DNA of 8,946 nt from DASVBJ01 sp036375895 (lineage in GTDB: Bacteria > Actinomycetota > Actinomycetes > JACCUZ01). The stretch is from positions 1-8,946 of the forward strand of contig DASVBJ010000122.1 of NCBI GenBank assembly GCA_036375895.1. The letters run 5' to 3'. A model generated the notes under the pieces. It was not told where the DNA came from. It did no database searches and saw only the letters and a list, made by a program, of their open reading frames with translations. The translations under genes were made by a program, and so were the position numbers. Below, in pieces: positions 1 to 6,950 of the stretch (positions are counted from its first letter, which is position 1; every line of letters starts with the position of its first letter).

Positions 1-14
1 ATTCCGTCGAACCG

Positions 15-878
15 TTACACGTCGGCCGCCCGCCACAGGGGGCGGGTCAGGCAGGTCGGGCCGCCGTCCCCCTTGTTGATCTCCGACGCGGCGTAGGTGT
101 GCACCTCCACCCCGTGGCGCTCGAGCGCGGCCCGAGTGCGCGGTGCGCTGTCGGCCATGACCGCGACGCCGGGCCGCACGGCCAGCACGTTGCACCCCTG
201 CAGGTCGAGCTCGTCCGGGTCGCACGGCACGGTCCGGTAGCCCCGGTCGGCGAGCAGCTCGAGCAGGGGCACCGGGGCCAGCGGCTCGAACACCACGGCG
301 AGGTCCTCCGTGACCGGCGAGACGACGCTCATGAGGTGCATCACGTGGCTCGCCCCCCGGTGGTGCGGCAGGTCCGCCCGCTCGACGGTCACCCCCTCGG
401 GTCGCAGCAGCTCGGCCAGCTGGGCGTGGGCCGGCGCGTTGGTGCGGTAGCCGCGGCCCACGGCCAGCGTCGTGTCGTCGAGCCAGCACATGTCGCCGCC
501 GTCGGCCGTCGCCGGCGCGGTCAGCCGGCCGAGCATCGGCACCCCTGCCGCCTCGACCCGGGCGGCCAGGACGTCCGGCTCGCCCCGCCGCGCCGGCTTG
601 GCCATCCGCAGGCCGATGGCCCCGTGGCCGGTGACGAACACCGGGTCGTAGGCGAAGCAGGCGTCGACCATGCCGTCGACCGGCTCGCCGACGACCACCT
701 CGACGCCCAGCCCGTCGAGCAGCTCGACGAACGCGTCGTGCTGGCGCGCCAGCCCCACCGGGTCGGGCTGCCGCCAGCCGGCCGCGGTGAAGTCGCCGCG
801 CAGCACCGGCCGTACGACGAGGGCCCGGCGCAGCGGCGCGACCATCGAGCGGACCCCGAAACGGGGCAGGTCGGTCAC
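15..878 (-). CDS. ddaH: N(G),N(G)-dimethylarginine dimethylaminohydrolase (dimethylargininase) family protein
   Basis: Predicted cytosolic guanidine-modifying hydrolase that would convert methylated arginine to citrulline plus (di)methylamine. Seen: 287 residues from a GTG at 878, with FAYDP (Asp78), ADGGD (Asp126), the GRGYRTN block (141-147), VMHLMS (His181) and PTCLTRP near the C-terminus (Cys276). These match the substrate Asp and the Cys-His-acidic catalytic set of the arginine deiminase/DDAH superfamily; the acidic residue is Asp in a DGGD context, as in animal DDAH. Start choice: AAGGA (888-892) lies 9 nt before GTG 878, while GTG 884 would be too close (3 nt) and ATG 845 (276 aa) lacks a good ribosome site. 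Known: the family also holds amidinotransferase- and deiminase-like members, so the exact substrate is inferred. The gene diverges from metB across 66 nt. Fold and family are very secure; the reaction is likely. Confidence 0.85.
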   Translation of the reverse strand: MTDLPRFGVRSMVAPLRRALVVRPVLRGDFTAAGWRQPDPVGLARQHDAFVELLDGLGVEVVVGEPVDGMVDACFAYDPVFVTGHGAIGLRMAKPARRGEPDVLAARVEAAGVPMLGRLTAPATADGGDMCWLDDTTLAVGRGYRTNAPAHAQLAELLRPEGVTVERADLPHHRGASHVMHLMSVVSPVTEDLAVVFEPLAPVPLLELLADRGYRTVPCDPDELDLQGCNVLAVRPGVAVMADSAPRTRAALERHGVEVHTYAASEINKGDGGPTCLTRPLWRAADV

Positions 879-887
879 GAGCACCGA

Positions 888-892
888 TCCTT
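888..892 (-). promoter_or_regulatory. Ribosome binding site deciding the ddaH start
   Basis: AAGGA on the minus strand, 9 nt before the GTG at 878. It favours that GTG over GTG 884 and ATG 845. Confidence 0.5.
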
Positions 893-931
893 GCACGCGC
901 GGAGTCCTCGTTCCGCCTGCGGAAGCAGCCG

Positions 932-937
932 TAACAT
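932..937 (+). promoter_or_regulatory. Probable -10 box of a leaderless metB promoter
   Basis: TAACAT fits the actinobacterial -10 pattern TAnnnT. Its last T is followed by 7 nt and then the ATG of metB at 945, so the predicted first transcribed base is the A of the start codon. No Shine-Dalgarno sequence sits at normal spacing; the nearest purine run, GGAAG at 921-925, is about 20 nt away. No convincing -35 is visible. Confidence 0.5.
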
Positions 938-944
938 TCGGCCC

Positions 945-2081
945 ATGCACTTCGAGACCCTCGCGATCCACGCCGGCCAGGAGCCGGACCCCACCACCGG
1001 CGCCGTGGTGCCGCCGATCTACCAGACCTCGACGTACAAGCAGGACGGCGTCGGCGGCCTGCGTGGCGGGTACGAGTACAGCCGCAGCGCCAACCCGACC
1101 CGCACGGCGCTGGAGGAGTGCCTGGCCGCGGTCGAGGGCGGCCGTCGCGGGCTGGCCTTCGCCTCGGGCCTGGCGGCCGAGGACACCCTGCTCCGCACGG
1201 TCTGCGCGCCCGGTGACCACGCGGTCGTCCCGGGCGACGCGTACGGCGGCACGTACCGGCTGTTCGCCAAGGTGGAGGAGCGCTGGGGGCTGGACTTCAC
1301 CCCGGCCGGCGGTCCCGACGTGGACGCGTTCCGCGCCGCGATCGTGCCCGGCCGCACCAAGGTCGTCTGGGTCGAGACCCCGACCAACCCGCTGCTCGGC
1401 ATCACCGACATCGCGGCCGTCGCCGAGGTCGCGCACGACGCCGGCGCGCTGCTCGTGGTCGACAACACGTTCGCCTCGCCGTACCTCCAGCAGCCGCTGG
1501 CGCTGGGCGCCGACGTCGTCGTGCACTCGACCACGAAGTACATGGGCGGCCACTCCGACGTGGTCGGTGGCGCGCTCGTGCTGGCCGACGAGGGGCTCGC
1601 CGAGCGGGTCGCCTACCACCAGAACGCCATGGGGGCGGTCGCCGGCCCGTTCGACTCGTGGCTGGTGCTGCGCGGCATCAAGACCCTGGGCGTCCGGATG
1701 GACCGGCACTGCGCCAACGCCGAGCGGGTGGTCGAGATGCTCGCCTCGCACCCGAAGGTCACCCAGGTGCTCTACCCCGGCCTGGCCGAGCACCCCGGTC
1801 ACGAGATCGCGGCCAAGCAGATGAAGGCCTTCGGCGGCATGGTCTCCTTCCGCGTCGCCGGCGGCGAGGAGGAGGCCGTCGCGATCTGCGACCGGGCCCG
1901 CCTGTTCACCCTCGGCGAGTCGCTGGGTGGCGTCGAGTCGCTCATCGAGCACCCGGGCCGCATGACGCACGCGTCGGTCGCCGGCTCGCCGCTGGAGGTG
2001 CCCGGCGACCTGGTCCGCCTCTCGGTCGGCATCGAGACCGTCGACGACCTGCTCGAGGACCTCGCCTCGGCCCTGGGCTGA
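945..2081 (+). CDS. metB: Cystathionine gamma-synthase/gamma-lyase family PLP enzyme
   Basis: A 378-residue PLP-dependent transsulfuration enzyme of the Cys/Met metabolism family. As a synthase it would join an activated homoserine (O-succinyl or O-acetyl) to cysteine to give cystathionine for methionine synthesis; the closely related lyase runs the reverse route. Seen: N-terminal FETLAIHAG, VPPIYQTSTY, YEYSRSANPTR (43-53, phosphate-binding Tyr/Arg of the partner subunit), VETPTNP, VVDNTFASPY (Asp173 for the PLP nitrogen), HSTTKYMGGHSD with Schiff-base Lys198, and SLGGVESLIEHP near the C-terminus. Length is normal for the family. ATG 945 begins exactly where family members begin, and the open frame upstream to 99 only mirrors ddaH. 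First gene of an operon: glmL starts 4 nt after its stop. Synthase versus lyase cannot be settled by reading motifs. Confidence 0.93.
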   Translation: MHFETLAIHAGQEPDPTTGAVVPPIYQTSTYKQDGVGGLRGGYEYSRSANPTRTALEECLAAVEGGRRGLAFASGLAAEDTLLRTVCAPGDHAVVPGDAYGGTYRLFAKVEERWGLDFTPAGGPDVDAFRAAIVPGRTKVVWVETPTNPLLGITDIAAVAEVAHDAGALLVVDNTFASPYLQQPLALGADVVVHSTTKYMGGHSDVVGGALVLADEGLAERVAYHQNAMGAVAGPFDSWLVLRGIKTLGVRMDRHCANAERVVEMLASHPKVTQVLYPGLAEHPGHEIAAKQMKAFGGMVSFRVAGGEEEAVAICDRARLFTLGESLGGVESLIEHPGRMTHASVAGSPLEVPGDLVRLSVGIETVDDLLEDLASALG

Positions 2082-2085
2082 CGGG

Positions 2086-3399
2086 GTGGGCCGGCAGGTC
2101 GTCTGCGTCGACTTCGGGTCCACCTTCACCAAGGCCGCTCTCGTCGACGTCGACGAGGGCGCGCTGCTCGCCACGGCGTCGACCCCGACGACGATCGGCA
2201 CGGACGTGATGGACGGGTACGACGTGTGCCGCGCGAGGCTCGACGCGCCCCTCGCGGCCCCCGCCGTGGCCTGCTCCAGCGCCGGGGGAGGGCTGCGGCT
2301 GGTCGTCGTCGGCTACGAGCGGGAGATCACCGCGGAGGCCGGCTTCCGGGTCGGGCTGTCGGCCGGTGCCCGGGTGGTGCACGTCTCGGCGGGGCCGATG
2401 TCGAGAGCCGACCTGGGTGCCGTCGTCGCGTCCCGCCCCGACGTCGTGCTGCTCGTCGGCGGCACGGACGGCGGCAACTCCGAGATCTTGATGCACAACG
2501 CCGGTGTCATCGCGGCGAGTCGCCTCAAGGTCCCGACGGTGGTGGCCGGCAACGTCGACGCCCGCGACGAGGTGCTGGGCGTCCTCGAGGGTCGTGGCAA
2601 GACGGCGGTGGCGACCGCCAACGTGCTGCCGGCCATCGGCCGGCTCGACCCGCTGCCGGCCCGCCGGGCGATCCGGGAGATGTTCATCCGGCACGTCATC
2701 GGCGGCAAGCACCTGTCCCGCCGGCCCGAGTTCGTCGCGATGGTGCGTGCGGCCACCCCCGACGCGGTGCTGGCCGGTGTCGAGCTGCTGGCCGACGGGG
2801 CGGGCGCCGTGCCGGGCGCGGGCGACGTGCTGGTCGTCGACGTCGGGGGCGCCACGACCGACGTCTACTCGGTCGTCACGCCGCAGGGCGAGGACGCCGC
2901 GCTGCGCCGGGAGGTCGTCGAGGTGATGTGGCGCAGCCGGACGGTCGAGGGTGACCTCGGCGTGCGCTGGGGTGCCACCGGAGTGGTCGAGGCGGCCCTG
3001 GCCGAGCGGCTGGTCGCCGCCGACGAGGCTGCGGCGCTCGCGCCGGCGGCCGCGGCCCGGGCCGCCGACCCGGCGTACCTGCCCGCCACCGCGGCCGAGC
3101 GTGACGTCGACGCCCGGCTGGCCGAGCTCGCGTTGACGGTGGCCCTGCGCCGGCACGGGCGCGGCGGCAAGAACCTGCGCGAGGTGACGCTCGTCGTCGG
3201 GTCCGGCGGGGTGCTGCGGCACGCCGCCGGCGGCCGCCGGCGGCGGATCCTGGCCCCGGCCACCCACGACCACGCAGGTGGCTGGCCGGTGCCGGACAAG
3301 GCCCGGTCGGTCGTCGACGAGCACTACGTGCTGGCCGCGGCCGGGCTGCTGGCCCCCGAGCATCCGGAGGCCGCGGCCCGCCTACTGTGTGAGCTGTGA
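2086..3399 (+). CDS. glmL: GlmL/MutL-family ASKHA ATPase (glutamate mutase L type, B12-mutase associated)
   Basis: A 437-residue member of the GlmL/MutL family, unrelated to DNA mismatch-repair MutL. Known: family members are encoded beside adenosylcobalamin-dependent carbon-skeleton mutases and aminomutases (glutamate mutase; ornithine or lysine aminomutases), where a chaperone or reactivase role is proposed. Seen: an actin/Hsp70-type phosphate-1 loop CVDFGSTFTKAAL (7-19), VLLVGGTDGGN (121-131), AGNVDARDEV (154-163), ATANVLP (176-182), a phosphate-2 motif VLVVDVGGATTDVYS (248-262), and a late adenosine-type motif VVGSGGVLRHA (370-380). Residues 301-345 are Ala-rich and probably helical. GTG 2086 lies 4 nt after the metB stop and 7 codons before the phosphate-1 motif; no separate ribosome site is obvious, so translation may be coupled. 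The stop overlaps the amidase start. No mutase subunit is encoded in the window, so the client protein is unknown. Confidence 0.88.
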   Translation: MGRQVVCVDFGSTFTKAALVDVDEGALLATASTPTTIGTDVMDGYDVCRARLDAPLAAPAVACSSAGGGLRLVVVGYEREITAEAGFRVGLSAGARVVHVSAGPMSRADLGAVVASRPDVVLLVGGTDGGNSEILMHNAGVIAASRLKVPTVVAGNVDARDEVLGVLEGRGKTAVATANVLPAIGRLDPLPARRAIREMFIRHVIGGKHLSRRPEFVAMVRAATPDAVLAGVELLADGAGAVPGAGDVLVVDVGGATTDVYSVVTPQGEDAALRREVVEVMWRSRTVEGDLGVRWGATGVVEAALAERLVAADEAAALAPAAAARAADPAYLPATAAERDVDARLAELALTVALRRHGRGGKNLREVTLVVGSGGVLRHAAGGRRRRILAPATHDHAGGWPVPDKARSVVDEHYVLAAAGLLAPEHPEAAARLLCEL

Positions 3400-4733
3400 C
3401 GCACACCGCGCTGGAGGTCGCGGCCCGGGTCCGGGCCGGAGAGGTGTCGCCCCGCGAGGCCGTGCAGGCCAGCCTCGACGCGATCGCCGCCCTGGACCCG
3501 GCCGTCGGCGCCTTCCAGGTCGTCCGCGGAGAACGCGCCCTGGCCGAGGCGGACGCGGTGGCCGGGCGCCCCGACCTGGCCGACCTGCCGCTCGCCGGGG
3601 TGCCGGTCGCGGTCAAGGACAACGTCCCGGTCGTGGGCGAGCCGATGCGGCACGGGTCGGCCGCCACCCCACCGGACCCGCGCGAGGCCGACCACGCGGT
3701 GGTCCGGCGGATCCGGGCCGCCGGCGGGGTGGTCGTCGGGCTGACCCGGCTGCCCGAGCTGGGCGTGTGGGGCACGACCGACAGCGCCTTCGGCGTCACC
3801 CGCAACCCCTGGGACCTGGCCCGGACGCCGGGCGGGTCGTCCGGGGGCAGCGCGGCAGCGGTCTCCGCCGGGATGGTGCCGGCGGCGCACGGCAACGACG
3901 GGCTGGGCTCGATCCGCATCCCGGCCGCCTGCTGCGGTGTCGTCGGCATCAAGCCCGGCACCGGCGTCGTGCCGTGCGACGTCGGCCCCACCAACTGGTA
4001 CGGCATGACCGAGAACGGCGCGCTCGCGACCACCGCGGGGGACGCCGGGCTGCTGCTGTCCGTGCTGGCCGGGCGGCCCGCCCTCGCCGCGGTCGCGCCG
4101 GTCGACCGGCCGCTGCGGGTGGCCGTCTCGACCGCGCCGCCGGTGAAGGGGCTTCCCGTCGACCCGGCCTACCGGGAGGCGACCGAGCGGGTGGCCGCGG
4201 CGCTGGAGGGATCGGGGCACCACGTCGTGATGGCGGACCCTCCCGCGTCCACGGCGGCGGCGCTGGCCGTGTTCGCGAGATGGTTCGCCGGCACTCTGGA
4301 CGACGCCGAGCACGTCGACCGGAGATCGCTCGAACGCCGGACCCGGGTGCACGCGTCGATGGGCCGGCTGACGCGGCCCCTCGTCCGACCGCGCCAGCGC
4401 GCGCGCCTGCGGGCGAGGATGCGGGGGTTCTTCACGCCGTACGACGTGCTGCTCACCCCCGCCCTCGCCCAGCGGCCGATCCCCGCCGAGCGCTGGGGGG
4501 AGCGGGGATGGCTGGCGAACGTCGTCGCGAACGCGCGCTACGCACCGTTCGAGGCGGCGTGGAACCTCGCCGGCTTCCCCGCCATCGTCGTTCCGGCGGG
4601 CATGCACCCGGAGGGCACGCCGCTGTCGGTGCAGCTGGTGGCGCCGGACGGCGGCGAGGCGCTGCTGCTCTCGGTGGCCGCGCTGATCGAGCAGCTGATG
4701 CCCTGGCCGCGGACCGCGCCGGTGCCCGCCTAG
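3396..4733 (+). CDS. Amidase signature (AS) family hydrolase
   Basis: A 445-residue amidase of the Ser-cisSer-Lys class, hydrolysing a carboxamide to acid plus ammonia or amine; substrate unknown. Seen: PLAGVPVAVKDNV with catalytic Lys74, the Gly/Ser-rich signature TPGGSSGGSAAAVSAG (cis-Ser about 148), and GNDGLGSIRIPAACCGVVGIKP with nucleophile Ser172 and the following IRIP oxyanion segment. The C-terminal YDVLLTPALA and NLAGFPAIVVPAG blocks are also typical. The triad is complete and the length is usual for small-molecule amidases. It is not convincing as GatA, because no gatC/gatB lies beside it. GTG 3396 overlaps the glmL stop as GTGA, which implies coupled translation and a common operon with metB and glmL. 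Its TAG stop shares CTAG with the stop of the convergent methyltransferase. Confidence 0.92.
   Translation: MTHTALEVAARVRAGEVSPREAVQASLDAIAALDPAVGAFQVVRGERALAEADAVAGRPDLADLPLAGVPVAVKDNVPVVGEPMRHGSAATPPDPREADHAVVRRIRAAGGVVVGLTRLPELGVWGTTDSAFGVTRNPWDLARTPGGSSGGSAAAVSAGMVPAAHGNDGLGSIRIPAACCGVVGIKPGTGVVPCDVGPTNWYGMTENGALATTAGDAGLLLSVLAGRPALAAVAPVDRPLRVAVSTAPPVKGLPVDPAYREATERVAAALEGSGHHVVMADPPASTAAALAVFARWFAGTLDDAEHVDRRSLERRTRVHASMGRLTRPLVRPRQRARLRARMRGFFTPYDVLLTPALAQRPIPAERWGERGWLANVVANARYAPFEAAWNLAGFPAIVVPAGMHPEGTPLSVQLVAPDGGEALLLSVAALIEQLMPWPRTAPVPA
4730..4733. other. Shared CTAG at convergent stop codons
   Basis: The palindrome CTAG serves both strands: bases 4731-4733 read TAG for the amidase on the plus strand, and bases 4732-4730 read TAG for the methyltransferase on the minus strand. 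There is no room for an intergenic terminator, so each transcript must run into the opposing gene. Confidence 0.95.
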
Positions 4734-5575
4734 GCCTGCTCGTCCGGCCGGGTCGCGACCAGCGTGAACAGCACCGGCGCGGGCAGCCCGCCGATCCGCA
4801 TGCGGAAGCGACCGTCGTCCTCCCGGGCCAGCACGTCGCCTCGCGGGTCGAAGTCCGAGTCCAGGTGCTCGCGCAGCACGTCCACGCGCAGCCCGGCTGC
4901 CACGGCGGCCGTGACGATCTCGCCCAGGGAGTGGGCGAAGTTGACGCTGCGGGTGGCTGCCAGCCGGGCGTCGGGATCGGCGTAGGAGCCGTCCTCGTCG
5001 AACACGTGCGGCCCGTCGAAGGCGTAGGGCAGGTCGGCGACCAGCGGTTCGAGGGTGGCGAACATCTGGAACAGCGGGTGCAGGTCGACGAGCACGAGCC
5101 GGCCGCCGGGGCGCAGCGTGCCGGCGACCGAGCGCATCCAGGCGTCCACGTCGGCGATCCAGCCGAGGATGCCGACGGTGGCGTAGGCGAGGTCGAAACG
5201 GCCGTGCAGCGTCTCCGGCAGCGCGGTGGAGTCGGCCAGCAGGTAGTCGACGCGGGCCCCGCAGCGGTCGGCCACGGCGCGCGCCTTGGCGATCGAGACG
5301 GGGGAGAAGTCCACGCCGGTGACCTGGGCACCCCGTCGGGTCATCGTGACGCTGTCCATGCCGAGATGGCACTGCACATGCAGCACGCGGAGACCGGCGA
5401 CCTCGCCGACCGCCTCGCGCACCGCTGCCTCCTCGACGGAGCTCATCGACGAGGCGCCCTCGGCGAGGGCGTCGATGTCGTAGTAGCGGTCCGCACCCTC
5501 GCCGTGCACGGATGCCATCGCATCCCAGAAAGCGACGTTGTCCGCGGTCGCCGGGTCCCCCGGTGGAGCAGTCAT
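4730..5575 (-). CDS. Class I SAM-dependent methyltransferase
   Basis: A 281-residue soluble methyltransferase; acceptor unknown, probably a small molecule. Seen: a Rossmann-type SAM core with motif I as VLHVQCHLGMDSV (64-76), the acidic end of strand 2 in QVTGVDFSP (84-92), YLLADSTALP (111-120, adenine-binding motif II/III region), FDLAYATVGILGWI (127-140), and LRPGGRLVLVDLHPLF (154-169, motif post-III). The tail (about 180-281) is a variable substrate domain rich in Asp and aromatic residues. ATG 5575 starts 10 nt after the stop of the upstream MFS gene, with a weak TTAGG ribosome site overlapping that stop, so the pair is probably one transcript. The context suggests modification of, or resistance to, the compound moved by the transporter, but that is inference only. 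Confidence 0.88.
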   Translation of the reverse strand: MTAPPGDPATADNVAFWDAMASVHGEGADRYYDIDALAEGASSMSSVEEAAVREAVGEVAGLRVLHVQCHLGMDSVTMTRRGAQVTGVDFSPVSIAKARAVADRCGARVDYLLADSTALPETLHGRFDLAYATVGILGWIADVDAWMRSVAGTLRPGGRLVLVDLHPLFQMFATLEPLVADLPYAFDGPHVFDEDGSYADPDARLAATRSVNFAHSLGEIVTAAVAAGLRVDVLREHLDSDFDPRGDVLAREDDGRFRMRIGGLPAPVLFTLVATRPDEQA

Positions 5576-5585
5576 GCGCGGCAGC

Positions 5586-6812
5586 CTAACCAGCGACTGA
5601 GGGCACGGTGGGCTCCTCGGGTCGTGGCCGCTGGCGGGTCTCTTTGGATGCGATCGTCGAGAACAGACCGAGCAGCAGCACGCCGGCGGTGGCGCCGAAG
5701 GCCGCGCCGAAGGAGTAGTCGTCGGCCAGCCAGCCGGCGAGCAGCGGCCCGACGACGGCGCCGAGGTCGGCGGACATCCCGAACGCCGCCACCACCGTGC
5801 CGCCGCGCCCGGACACGACGTCGCCCACGGTGGCGCTGGGGGCGACGCTGAGGAAGGCCGCGCCCACGCCGAACACGGCCATCGCCACGACGTACACGGG
5901 CAGCGACTCGACCAGCGCGAGCAGCAGCATGCTCGCGGTGGCGAGCGCGCTGCCGATGAGCATGGCCGGTCGTCGGCCCGTCGAGTCGGTGAGGCGTCCG
6001 GCCGGCAGCAGCAGCAACCCCTGGCAGGCGGCGGACACGAAGAAGCCGATGCCGGTCCAGATGTTGCCGAGACCGAGGCCCTCGGTGACGAACAGCGGGA
6101 TGAGCGAGCTGCGCACACCGAAGAGGGCCCAGCCGGTGCCGAGGTTGGTCGTGAGCGCCGCCCGGTAGCCGGACACGCGCAGCGCCTCAGGCAGCGTGGT
6201 GTGCCGGGTCGGGTGGTCGAGTGCGGCGGGGTCCTTGGCGTGCAGGTGCGCGCGGGTCAGGAACAACATGCCGATCGCCCCTGCGACGGCCAGCGTCCCG
6301 GCGTACACGAAGAACGGCGCGCGCACCGAGATCTGGGTGAGCGGCCCGCCGAGAGCCGGACCCGCGATCGAGCCGAGCAGGAAGCCCGACTGCCACAGCC
6401 CGGTGGCCCGGCCCCGTTGGCTCGCGTCCGCGACGCGCAGCAGCAGGGAGACGGCGGAGACCGTGAACATCGCCGAGCCGACGCCACCCAGGCCGCGCAG
6501 GACCAGGAGCTGGTCGTAGCTCTGGGCCGCCCCGGCCAGCGCGCTGCTGACCGCGACGATGCCGATGCCGGTGGCGAGGACGACACGCTCGCCGATGCGG
6601 TCGACGAGCCGCCCGCTGCCGAGGGCCGACACGAACCGCATGAACGCGAAGGCCGAGATGACGGCGCCGGCGGCCGTGCGCCCGACGCCGAACTCGCGGG
6701 CGTAGACCGGGATCGCCGGCGCGACCACCCCGAAGCCCACCGCCACGCTGAACGCGATCGCGGTGAGCACCGCCACCTCGCGCGGCATCCCCTCGAAGAA
6801 TCGCGCTCTCAC
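5586..6812 (-). CDS. MFS transporter, DHA1-like drug/metabolite exporter
   Basis: A 408-residue inner-membrane transporter with about 12 hydrophobic helices. Seen: TM1 starting near residue 13, the loop 2-3 signature motif A as GSGRLVDRIGERVVL (65-79), VLRGLGGVGSAMFTVSA (104-120, TM4), the antiporter motif C in TM5 as GFLLGSIAGPALGG (143-156), a central hydrophilic loop (about 187-210), and a second motif A copy as PAGRLTDSTGRRPAML (270-285). Motif C is typical of proton-coupled exporters, so efflux is more likely than uptake; the substrate is unknown. Start: GTG 6812 is preceded by a distant GAGG; ATG 6788 (residue 9) is possible, but its GAGGGG abuts the codon. First gene of a two-gene operon with the methyltransferase 10 nt downstream. 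It diverges from the gene at 7020 across a region holding a Crp-like palindrome. Confidence 0.92.
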   Translation of the reverse strand: MRARFFEGMPREVAVLTAIAFSVAVGFGVVAPAIPVYAREFGVGRTAAGAVISAFAFMRFVSALGSGRLVDRIGERVVLATGIGIVAVSSALAGAAQSYDQLLVLRGLGGVGSAMFTVSAVSLLLRVADASQRGRATGLWQSGFLLGSIAGPALGGPLTQISVRAPFFVYAGTLAVAGAIGMLFLTRAHLHAKDPAALDHPTRHTTLPEALRVSGYRAALTTNLGTGWALFGVRSSLIPLFVTEGLGLGNIWTGIGFFVSAACQGLLLLPAGRLTDSTGRRPAMLIGSALATASMLLLALVESLPVYVVAMAVFGVGAAFLSVAPSATVGDVVSGRGGTVVAAFGMSADLGAVVGPLLAGWLADDYSFGAAFGATAGVLLLGLFSTIASKETRQRPRPEEPTVPSVAG

Positions 6813-6864
6813 CGGCCCGCCGCCCGCCTCGCCTGTCGCCCTGCCCCGGCCCCGACCGGTGCCG

Positions 6865-6870
6865 AACCTA
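6865..6870 (-). promoter_or_regulatory. Candidate -10 box for the MFS-methyltransferase operon
   Basis: TAGGTT on the minus strand fits TAnnnT and would start transcription about 45 nt upstream of the GTG at 6812. No convincing -35 is visible, so this is tentative. Confidence 0.25.
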
Positions 6871-6916
6871 CCCGGCGGCCGGTGTGCCGCCCAGCGGTGG
6901 GACGGTCCGCGGCGCC

Positions 6917-6936
6917 CCCGTGACCTGGGTCACGGG
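6917..6936. promoter_or_regulatory. Perfect palindrome, putative Crp/GlxR-family operator
   Basis: CCCGTGACCTGGGTCACGGG is a perfect inverted repeat with 9-bp arms and a 2-nt centre (TG). The core GTGACCTGGGTCAC fits the published Streptomyces Crp pattern GTG(N6)GNCAC and the inner positions of the mycobacterial/corynebacterial Crp-GlxR site (GTGAnnTnnnTCAC). It lies between divergent genes, about 100 nt from each start codon. If transcription of the rightward gene starts near 6988, the site is centred near -61.5, a classic activating position; that start is inferred from a candidate -10, not measured. Confidence 0.6.
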
Positions 6937-6950
6937 TCTCAACGGCGTAA

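Noticed and set aside
99..944. Long plus-strand open frame continuing upstream of metB
   Set aside because: It is the mirror of ddaH on the other strand. Its residues are biased to His, Arg, Gly and Val with no motif, and metB homology begins exactly at ATG 945.
885..944. SAM or cobalamin riboswitch upstream of metB
   Set aside because: The divergent spacer is only 66 nt, and the -10 box abuts the start codon, so no structured leader can be transcribed.
879..2201. Minus-strand extension of the ddaH frame across metB
   Set aside because: It is the antisense of metB's GC-biased codons, with low-complexity residues and no family motif. DDAH similarity begins only around 878-845.
1942..3363. 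473-residue minus-strand open frame over glmL
   Set aside because: It is antisense to a gene with clear ASKHA motifs, and its product is Gly/Arg/His/Asp-rich noise.
2086..3399. DNA mismatch repair MutL
   Set aside because: The name is shared only by coincidence. The sequence has actin-like phosphate loops rather than GHKL ATPase motifs.
3396..4733. GatA (glutamyl-tRNA amidotransferase subunit A)
   Set aside because: Amidase-signature motifs are shared, but gatC and gatB are absent and the gene sits in a metB-glmL operon. A stand-alone amidase is the safer call.
3324..5372. 682-residue minus-strand open frame
   Set aside because: It is an out-of-frame shadow of both the methyltransferase and the amidase; it is Arg/Pro/Gly-rich and without motifs.
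3278..5851. 857-residue plus-strand open frame
   Set aside because: It crosses the amidase, the convergent stops and the methyltransferase on the wrong frame or strand. It is composition-driven, with no domain and no plausible start.
6201..6923. 240-residue plus-strand open frame opposite the MFS gene
   Set aside because: It is antisense to a well-supported 12-TM protein. The product is charged, repetitive and unlike any family.
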